This document shows, piece by piece, positions 1 through 4,722 of a stretch of DNA of 5,574 bases. The DNA is from Cyclobacteriaceae bacterium (lineage in GTDB: Bacteria > Bacteroidota > Bacteroidia > Cytophagales > Cyclobacteriaceae): NCBI GenBank assembly GCA_029882725.1, contig JAOUKG010000229.1, positions 1 to 5,574 on the forward strand, in the 5' to 3' direction. A program made the translations under genes and the position numbers. Numbering within the stretch: the stretch's first letter is position 1; the number at the start of each line of letters is the position of its first letter. The notes beneath the pieces are model-generated. The model ran no database searches. It had not been told where the DNA came from and saw only the letters and a list, made by a program, of their open reading frames with translations.

Positions 1-333
1 CCATGTTGAATTCTTGAATTCTTCATAGGTCCTTCCGTGACCTCCTAATAATACCTGACTTAACAAAAACTGGTTGCCATTGGCATTATTCCAATTGCGA
101 AACTCATCCCATTCAAAAGTAGTTGCTGTATAACCATGAGTAACAATCAGAACAGGGGTTTGTGCCTGAAGGGCATCGGGGGTTGGGTTTGCATAAGAAA
201 CCAAATACTGATTGGGGTTATATAAGGAGGGATCAAAAAGTACATCTCCATCCAACATGTCGGCAGTTATTTCTGGAGTACCCCCACAAGAGGTAATTAA
301 GATCAATAGGGCTATAGAAAATGATTTGTTCAT
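1..333 (-). CDS. Lipoprotein alpha/beta hydrolase, N-terminal part (cut by window edge)
   Basis: The frame is open from an ATG at 333 to base 1, giving 111 codons without a stop; the C-terminus lies outside the window. Residues 1-16 form a lipoprotein signal: MNK, a hydrophobic stretch, and a lipobox ITSC with Cys16 as the lipidated residue. This supports the chosen start and an envelope location. Residues around 62-70 read PVLIVTHGYT, the strand followed by HG that forms the oxyanion-hole region of alpha/beta hydrolases. About 35 residues on, GGHGRTYEEFKNSTW matches the second conserved GHG-x-(S/T)-x-E-E-x(n)-W segment of carboxylesterase and monoacylglycerol-lipase-like members. The catalytic GxSxG serine, Asp and His would lie beyond the edge, so activity and substrate (an ester or lipid is typical) cannot be judged. 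The start overlaps the stop of the upstream barrel gene by one base, implying co-transcription and translational coupling. The fold call is fairly secure; the exact enzyme is not. Confidence 0.82.
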   Translation of the reverse strand, partial: MNKSFSIALLILITSCGGTPEITADMLDGDVLFDPSLYNPNQYLVSYANPTPDALQAQTPVLIVTHGYTATTFEWDEFRNWNNANGNQFLLSQVLLGGHGRTYEEFKNSTW

Positions 334-887
334 TATTTTGAAAAGTTCCATAATAGCGTAAATTGATAAAAAACAGGGTAAAGGGTTCCGGCCCCGGATT
401 CTCCGTTCCCGGAAATAAGGTTGTAACCAAGGGTTGTCCGTGTGGTTAATTTTTCAACGACAGTGTATTGTAAACCTAAATCGGCAGCCAAAATCATACT
501 GTTGTTGGTGAGGTCTTTGAATAAATCAGATTCATAATTAGCATGAAACCAACCAGTATTGACTCCAGTGAGGATATTTAAACTTTTCTTGCTTAAAAAC
601 CGGTAATGCCCGGATAAATAAATTCGTCCTTGTTTTACGGCATTGCTTTGAAAAGCAGTTCCAAGGCGACTATTTACCAGATGTAATCCGAGAAGTAATT
701 TATTATTAAGGATTGATTCAGAACTATATTGTGCCGAAACCCCATTTTCGAAATAAAATCCAGCGCTTTTGTGTAGGGTGATTCCCGCTGAAAATGTCCC
801 TCCTAAAAATGTTCCCCCTTGTCCGTATCCTGAAAAGGAACACAAATAAAAGATCATAAAAACCCATAGTCTAAATAGATTTTTCAT
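333..887 (-). CDS. Small exported beta-barrel-like protein of unknown function
   Basis: This is a complete 184-residue protein that I do not recognise as a named family. Residues 1 to about 22 form a Sec signal peptide: MKN, the hydrophobic run LWVFMIFYLCSF, and a likely cleavage near SGYG-Q. The mature part is rich in Gly, Ser, Thr, Tyr and Phe, with alternating hydrophobic/polar stretches separated by short polar turns (for example AGITLHKSAGFYFENGVSAQY, GRIYLSGHYRF, LNILTGVNTGWFHANY and the final PVFYQFTLLWNF). This pattern suits a small outer-membrane barrel of roughly eight strands. The end, LLWNFSK, resembles a terminal barrel strand, although the last residue is Lys rather than an aromatic. 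The ATG at 887 is chosen because the signal peptide starts there; no Shine-Dalgarno is present, which is normal for Bacteroidota. The stop shares a base with the ATG of the lipoprotein hydrolase, so the two probably act together in the envelope. Barrel topology is inferred from composition only. Confidence 0.68.
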   Translation of the reverse strand: MKNLFRLWVFMIFYLCSFSGYGQGGTFLGGTFSAGITLHKSAGFYFENGVSAQYSSESILNNKLLLGLHLVNSRLGTAFQSNAVKQGRIYLSGHYRFLSKKSLNILTGVNTGWFHANYESDLFKDLTNNSMILAADLGLQYTVVEKLTTRTTLGYNLISGNGESGAGTLYPVFYQFTLLWNFSK

Positions 888-974
888 GAGTTAAAGAATA
901 AATAAAAAAGTTGGCCATGATGTAATTTTTTATAAAAAAGAACAAAAATTTTGCATTTATATAAATATACGAAA

Positions 975-1081
975 TGTCCCCGTAGAGACACAATGCTTTG
1001 TGTCTATAAAATCACAAGCAAGTGTTTTATGTCTCTAAATTTACAAGTAAATGTTTTGTATCCCCAAATTCACAAACACAT
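975..1081. repeat. Degenerate 29-bp direct repeat cluster
   Basis: Two adjacent 29-base units, 1001-1029 and 1030-1058, both begin TGTCT and share 23 of 29 bases with no gaps. A third, more decayed unit begins at 1059 (TATCCCCAAATTCACAA) and matches the second at 16 of its first 23 bases. A shortened, rearranged copy, 975-1000, precedes them and carries the left part of the inverted repeat. Unit 2 also contains the near-perfect small palindrome ATTTACAAGTAAAT at 1039-1052. The 29-base period is not a multiple of three and there is no ORF, so this is not a coding repeat. It lacks the conserved repeats and variable spacers of a CRISPR array. Function is unknown; it is probably a decayed dispersed intergenic repeat. 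Confidence 0.6.
983..1008. repeat. Inverted repeat TAGAGACACAA / TTGTGTCTATA
   Basis: The 11-base arms at 983-993 and 998-1008 are complementary except for one position (1006) and are separated by only 4 bases, so they could form a tight hairpin or cruciform. The left flank CCGTAGAGACACAAT (980-994) differs by one base from CCGTAGAGACGCAAT at 4665-4679 in the convergent gap at the other end of the window, which marks both as copies of one dispersed palindromic element. Confidence 0.65.
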
Positions 1082-1154
1082 CGAAGCAGTCATCAATTCA
1101 ATAAAGTATAAATAACCACTATGTAACCTTTACCCACCAAATAAAATTGATGCC

Positions 1155-1210
1155 CATTATCCATTATCCATTATCCATTTTCAATTATCAATTATCAATT
1201 ATCAATTAAA
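1155..1210. repeat. Heptanucleotide tandem array, eight units
   Basis: Eight consecutive 7-base units are present: CATTATC three times (1155-1175), CATTTTC (1176-1182), AATTATC three times (1183-1203) and AATTAAA (1204-1210). The array therefore has two homogeneous sub-blocks differing at the first base, with a transitional and a decayed unit. It ends 3 bases before the helicase -7 element and covers the place where a -33 element would lie. Heptamer arrays of this kind resemble the short tandemly repeated repetitive sequences described in cyanobacteria; any functional parallel is inference. Confidence 0.85.
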
Positions 1211-1213
1211 CCC

Positions 1214-1221
1214 TATCTTTG
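1214..1221 (+). promoter_or_regulatory. Bacteroidota -7 promoter element (TATCTTTG) of the helicase gene
   Basis: TATCTTTG matches the Bacteroidota housekeeping-sigma -7 consensus TAnnTTTG at every fixed position. It ends only 4 bases before the ATG at 1226, so transcription would begin at or within a few bases of the start codon, giving a leaderless or nearly leaderless mRNA. No TTG -33 element is found at the usual 17-23 bp spacing; that stretch is occupied by the heptamer array. Confidence 0.6.
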
Positions 1222-1225
1222 TACC

Positions 1226-2440
1226 ATGAAATTTCATGAGTACAATATTTCTGAAGAAATAAAGAAAAATATCGCCAAACTAGGCTATAAAAAGCCTACC
1301 GATATACAGTTTAAATCAATTCCAGCCATTCTTAAGGGAGAAGATGTGCTGGCCATTGCTCAAACAGGCACTGGCAAGACTGCCGCCTTTGCAATTCCAA
1401 TATTGAATACTCTTCAAAAAAGAAAAATAAAAGGAAGACCTGATGGTGTAAAGTGTCTGGTTATGACTCCAACTCATGAATTGGCGTTGCAAACAGAAGA
1501 GGTTTTCAAAACTCTAGGAAAACACACACCCATTACCAGCTTCAGTATCCACGGTGGTGTTGATCAGGATCCTCAGAAAGAAAAGTTAAACAAAGGGGTA
1601 GATGTATTGGTGGCCACTCCGGGCAGACTATTTGACTTGGTGAGCCAGGGAGCATTGGATCTGAAAAGAGTGGAGATTTTGGTGCTCGATGAGGCCGACC
1701 ATATGCTGGATTTAGGTTTTATAAAGGATATTCGTGACCTAATGAGGCATCTGCCAAAAAAACGTCAAACATTATTTTTTTCGGCGACTATTAATGAAAA
1801 AATTAAAAAACTAGCTTATTCTTTAGTAACCAATGCTATTCGAATTCAAGTTTCCCCGAAAGATCCTGTTGCAAAAAATATAGATCATGCTGTTGCCTTT
1901 ATTGAAATGGACGACAAACGATTTTTTCTTGAAAATATGATTAGAAACAATCCTGAAAGTAAGCTTCTTATTTTTGTGCGTACCAAAGTCAGGGCGGAAA
2001 GGGTGAAAAAGGCACTGGATAGGGTGGATTTGGTTTCGGATACAATCCATAGTGATAAACTCCAGAACGAAAGGGAAGCTACTATGAACAACTTCAGGTC
2101 GGGCTTATTAAAAGTACTCATTGCTACCGATGTAAGTGCACGAGGTGTTGACATTCCAAACGTGGATTTTGTTATTAATTATGATTTGCCCGATAGCTCA
2201 GAAAATTATGTGCACAGAGTGGGTCGTACGGGTAGGGGGGATCAAAAAGGAAAAGCAATTTCGTTCTGCAGTACCGAAGAAAAAGAGATTTTGGAAATAA
2301 TTGAACAGAATTTAGGGAAACCTGTACAACGAATGGAAATTTCCAATAACCAATATCAACATACTCTGGAAATATCCAAAGAAAAATTACCCGATTGGAG
2401 AGCATTGATGAATGAGCCTGTAAAAAAGAAAAAGAGGTAA
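1226..2440 (+). CDS. DEAD-box ATP-dependent RNA helicase, RhlE-type
   Basis: This complete 404-residue cytoplasmic protein unwinds or remodels RNA using ATP. All core motifs are visible in order: upstream Phe3 with GY-KKPTDIQ ending at Gln28 (Q motif), AQTGTGKT at 45-52 (Walker A), PTHELA at 82-87 (motif Ia), ATPGR at 130-134 (Ib), DEAD at 155-158 (Walker B), SAT at 186-188 (III), LLIFVRTK at 247-254 (IV), ATDVSARGVDIP at 300-311 (V) and HRVGRTGRG at 330-338 (VI). The DEAD-x-MLD-x-GF context and the order of the second RecA domain resemble RhlE-group helicases, which act in ribosome assembly or with the RNA degradosome. The protein ends soon after domain 2 with a short basic tail, KKKKR, and lacks the long RGG/RNA-binding extension of CsdA or DbpA. 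One oddity is His84 where the family usually has Arg (PTRELA). The ATG at 1226 is supported by the Q-motif Phe at residue 3 and the promoter just upstream. The next gene follows after 94 bp and seems to have its own promoter. Confidence 0.95.
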   Translation: MKFHEYNISEEIKKNIAKLGYKKPTDIQFKSIPAILKGEDVLAIAQTGTGKTAAFAIPILNTLQKRKIKGRPDGVKCLVMTPTHELALQTEEVFKTLGKHTPITSFSIHGGVDQDPQKEKLNKGVDVLVATPGRLFDLVSQGALDLKRVEILVLDEADHMLDLGFIKDIRDLMRHLPKKRQTLFFSATINEKIKKLAYSLVTNAIRIQVSPKDPVAKNIDHAVAFIEMDDKRFFLENMIRNNPESKLLIFVRTKVRAERVKKALDRVDLVSDTIHSDKLQNEREATMNNFRSGLLKVLIATDVSARGVDIPNVDFVINYDLPDSSENYVHRVGRTGRGDQKGKAISFCSTEEKEILEIIEQNLGKPVQRMEISNNQYQHTLEISKEKLPDWRALMNEPVKKKKR

Positions 2441-2471
2441 TTTTATGTGTAATGGTAACTTACAAAATAAA

Positions 2472-2485
2472 TCAACTGCAGTTGA
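2472..2485. promoter_or_regulatory. Perfect 14-bp palindrome (TCAACTGCAGTTGA), possible operator
   Basis: TCAACTGCAGTTGA is fully self-complementary. It lies in the 94-bp gap between the helicase and lipoprotein genes and ends 4 bases before the candidate -33 TTG of the lipoprotein promoter, a position suited to binding by a dimeric regulator. It has no loop and no following T-tract, so it is not a standard terminator. The regulatory role is inferred from symmetry and position. Confidence 0.4.
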
Positions 2486-2489
2486 AATA

Positions 2490-2519
2490 TTGATTTCTTT
2501 ATGAATTTGATTACTTTTC
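2490..2519 (+). promoter_or_regulatory. Candidate promoter of the propeller lipoprotein gene
   Basis: TTG at 2490-2492 and TACTTTTC at 2512-2519 are separated by 19 bases, the usual Bacteroidota spacing between the -33 (TTG) and -7 (TAnnTTTG) elements. The -7 element misses only the final G. Start of transcription would fall around 2525, giving a leader of about 10 bases before the ATG at 2535. In AT-rich DNA this could arise by chance. Confidence 0.4.
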
Positions 2520-2534
2520 AGAAAAAATAATCAA

Positions 2535-4589
2535 ATGAAGAAATTATACACCTTTCCCGTTCTCGTTGCTTTATTACTGCTTACAGGTTGTTTTCACATA
2601 AAACAAATTTTCACTATTAACCCCGATGGTAGTGGTAAAGTGTTGATGGAAGCAGTTTTTAATATTTCAGAAGGGGCTGATAATCAATCAGCAATTGAAA
2701 AAGCCAGAAAATCAATCAGGGATGTTTTTGAGGAATCACAGGGTATAGAGACTTGGTCTGGTTTAGAATATTCTTTAGATGAAGACGGATTGGTTACCAT
2801 GATAGTAACTGGTTATTTTTCGGACATCAATCTGGTGAAAATACATAATTTATCCACTCCCGAAACTATTATTTATTCTAATAATCTTTTAAGTATTCAA
2901 CCATTTATAGGAAAAAAACAGTCTGTAAAAACGGAATTATCGCAGGAAGAAATTAAAAAACGGGCTATTCAGGAGCAGGAATCTTTTCAGAAAGAAGGCG
3001 ATATGATTTTGCCCTTTTTTAAAGATATGTCGTCTGAAAAGTCATTTAACGTTTCTGGAAATATAGTAAATGGTAAGGCGGCCTTCACTACCTCAAAAGA
3101 AGGCTATCCCACCTTGTCATTTGATGGAAATGATTTTGCATTTGCATTTGAGGAGTTATCAAAACAAAGTATGTTTTGGGAAGATCAGGCAAAATTAAAT
3201 GCTGGTATGATCGATACACCAAGTCAGGTGTGGTTGTCTCAATTTATTGAAAAAACCTATGGTGTAAAAGAGGTTCCATCCATCAAAATCAACTCAGATA
3301 AACCTCTTTTTGATTATCAAAACGAAGTTTTAGCTGCTAAGCAATCTTTTCAAAAAATGCTTGAAAATAACGGTATTGATCCTATAATCCCGGAAGTGAA
3401 AGAAAGCTTGTGGAATATAAATACCAGATTCAACAAGGCATATGTATATTATTCGGACGTATTAATTGCTCAGGAAAAAGGAGGAGAAAATGTTCTTGAG
3501 TATTATAATGGAAAGAATGGCGAATTAAAATGGAGTCATCCATTGGATATGAGCACCTACGGGTACAATTATTTGCTGTCGGGTTCAGATGCTGGTATAA
3601 TTGCTTCGGATAAAGAAGGCACTATATTCTCTTTGAGTGTTGATAAAGGGAATGAACTATGGAAAGTAGAGAATGTGCCTGAATCGTTTGCTCCATTTTC
3701 TTATTCAGTTTCAGAGAATAAAATTTATGCAGGCAAAAGTGGTGTTAGTTTTATGAAAATAGATCTTACAACTGGAAATGTGGAGTGGAAAAAAGAAAAT
3801 ACAGGACCAAACGGGACTCCATTTGTAACAACAGATAAAGTTTTTTGTGAATTAAAAGAAGGTTTCGATAGAAATTTATGTGCCTTGAATTTATCTACTG
3901 GAGAAGATCTTTGGAAAAGGAAGACGGTATCACCTGTAGTCTTTATTGAAAGTGGTTCCTATTCCTTTACTAAAACAGTTTACCCTAATGCTAAAAAAGA
4001 AAAGAAAAAGAAAGGCGGTAAAAATGTTTCAGTTACTATAGATAATTTGATTTATGCCGTAAGAGATTCTATTGTGGTTTTAAATACTGAGAGTGGAAAT
4101 GTTTCCTGGAGCAAACACGTGGCTTCAGGCAACTTAAATTGGAGTAAGGTATTCGTGTTTGGTGATATGGTTGTGGTTGATGAACAAGGAGGATTGATTG
4201 CTTATTCTTTGAAAGACGGAAGTGAAAAATGGAAATTCAGAGACCCAAATGAATTAAGACAACCTTCATTTAAGTTTTATAGCAAATGTATAATGGAAGG
4301 AGATGCAATTTATTATGAAGGAGACTCTGGGTATTTATTTGTTTTGAATAAAAATTCGGGAGATTTACTTTGGAGTAAAAAAATTACTGAAAGGGGATTT
4401 TATTCTAAACCTTATATTTCTGGCAACAAATTGTATTTAGGCTCAAGCGATAACTTTATCTACCAAATAGACATTCAAACAAAGACCCCTGAATTAAAAT
4501 ATAAGGGAGGAACTGTAATTGGTGAATATGGTGGAGTACTATTTATTGAAGATGCATTTAAAGGATTAAATGTATTTGGGAAGCAATAA
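2535..4589 (+). CDS. Lipoprotein with unknown N-terminal domain and eight-bladed PQQ-like propeller
   Basis: This is a complete 684-residue envelope lipoprotein. MKK, a hydrophobic run and the lipobox LTGC (Cys19) fix the start and predict lipidation. Residues about 20-295 form a domain I do not recognise. It opens with FTINPDGSGKV, a strand-turn-strand pattern with a DGSG turn, and includes a charged, helix-like stretch around 135-155. From about 300 onward there are PQQ/BamB-type repeats, each ending in a G-(N/E/D)-x-x-W-K-like strand. The marker Trp residues fall at 333, 376, 418, 460, 525, 566 and 613, with Tyr656 (ELKY) in the eighth position. The period is about 42, consistent with an eight-bladed propeller. 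The 65-residue gap between 460 and 525 holds an insertion with the lysine-rich stretch KKEKKKKGGK (487-496). Such propellers serve in protein-protein contact (as in BamB of the outer-membrane assembly machine) or, in dehydrogenases, bind PQQ. I see nothing showing PQQ binding here, and the N-terminal domain makes a plain BamB unlikely. The role is unassigned. Confidence 0.85.
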   Translation: MKKLYTFPVLVALLLLTGCFHIKQIFTINPDGSGKVLMEAVFNISEGADNQSAIEKARKSIRDVFEESQGIETWSGLEYSLDEDGLVTMIVTGYFSDINLVKIHNLSTPETIIYSNNLLSIQPFIGKKQSVKTELSQEEIKKRAIQEQESFQKEGDMILPFFKDMSSEKSFNVSGNIVNGKAAFTTSKEGYPTLSFDGNDFAFAFEELSKQSMFWEDQAKLNAGMIDTPSQVWLSQFIEKTYGVKEVPSIKINSDKPLFDYQNEVLAAKQSFQKMLENNGIDPIIPEVKESLWNINTRFNKAYVYYSDVLIAQEKGGENVLEYYNGKNGELKWSHPLDMSTYGYNYLLSGSDAGIIASDKEGTIFSLSVDKGNELWKVENVPESFAPFSYSVSENKIYAGKSGVSFMKIDLTTGNVEWKKENTGPNGTPFVTTDKVFCELKEGFDRNLCALNLSTGEDLWKRKTVSPVVFIESGSYSFTKTVYPNAKKEKKKKGGKNVSVTIDNLIYAVRDSIVVLNTESGNVSWSKHVASGNLNWSKVFVFGDMVVVDEQGGLIAYSLKDGSEKWKFRDPNELRQPSFKFYSKCIMEGDAIYYEGDSGYLFVLNKNSGDLLWSKKITERGFYSKPYISGNKLYLGSSDNFIYQIDIQTKTPELKYKGGTVIGEYGGVLFIEDAFKGLNVFGKQ

Positions 4590-4611
4590 CAAATAACATT
4601 TTTATGAATAA

Positions 4612-4633
4612 CAGGATTTATCTCCTGGTTTTT
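4612..4633 (+). terminator. Weak candidate intrinsic terminator after the propeller lipoprotein gene
   Basis: CAGGA (4612-4616) and TCCTG (4623-4627) can pair around a 6-base loop, followed by GTTTTT (4628-4633). It starts 23 bases after the lipoprotein stop codon. The stem has only five pairs, three of them G-C, so it may be inefficient; the larger hairpin downstream could back it up. Confidence 0.4.
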
Positions 4634-4656
4634 CATGCATTTTCGTTGATTTAATT

Positions 4657-4722
4657 AAACCTAACCGTAGAGACGCAATTCATTGCGCCTCCCCCGATGC
4701 ACCGCGTCTCTATGTTAGGTTT
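4657..4722. repeat. Long imperfect inverted repeat between convergent genes (dispersed palindrome / possible bidirectional terminator)
   Basis: The outer arms AAACCTAAC (4657-4665) and GTTAGGTTT (4714-4722) pair perfectly. After a small CG/T bulge, TAGAGACGC (4668-4676) and GCGTCTCTA (4704-4712) also pair perfectly, giving 18 base pairs around a 27-base loop. A competing inner hairpin exists: GAGACGCAAT (4670-4679) with ATTGCGCCTC (4682-4691), with one mismatch and a 2-base loop. The right arm reaches the TAA stop of the minus-strand gene. The left part, CCGTAGAGACGCAAT (4665-4679), matches 14 of 15 bases with 980-994. It is best read as a dispersed palindromic intergenic element. Its place between convergent genes would let it stop transcription from both sides, but the flanking T-runs are short. 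Confidence 0.7.

Larger units (their letters stand above)
888..1225. other. Repeat-rich divergent intergenic region
   Basis: This 338-bp region separates the minus-strand barrel/hydrolase pair from the plus-strand helicase gene. I find no credible ORF in it. In order it holds an AT-rich leader next to the barrel gene (888-974), a degenerate 29-bp repeat cluster with an inverted repeat (975-1081), unstructured AT-rich sequence (1082-1154), a heptamer tandem array (1155-1210) and the helicase promoter element (1214-1221). For the minus-strand gene the only promoter-like pair I see is TTG at 991-993 with TATATTTA at 962-969, spaced 21 bp. It lacks the final G of TAnnTTTG and overlaps the repeats, so it is weak. 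Confidence 0.75.

Noticed and set aside
233..430. 65-residue minus-strand ORF
   Set aside because: It overlaps the end of the barrel gene and the start of the lipoprotein hydrolase in another frame; both of those have signal peptides and sensible proteins, so this is a shadow.
962..993. Promoter of the barrel/hydrolase pair (TTG at 991-993, N21, TATATTTA at 962-969, minus strand)
   Set aside because: Spacing is acceptable but the -7 box lacks the diagnostic final G, and both parts overlap AT-rich and repeat DNA. It is too weak to list as a feature.
975..1081. CRISPR-like array
   Set aside because: The 29-base units abut directly, are only partly identical and have no spacers; no cas genes are nearby.
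1823..2405. Three short minus-strand ORFs inside the helicase gene
   Set aside because: They lie antisense to conserved helicase motifs and have no recognisable content.
2535..4589. Assigning the propeller lipoprotein as BamB or as a PQQ-dependent dehydrogenase
   Set aside because: The eight-blade pattern fits both, but it carries a large extra N-terminal domain and I can identify no cofactor-binding or catalytic residues.
4650..4659. TTTAATTAAA palindrome as a regulatory site
   Set aside because: Short AT-only palindromes are expected by chance in this base composition, and it lies downstream of one gene and beyond the end of another.
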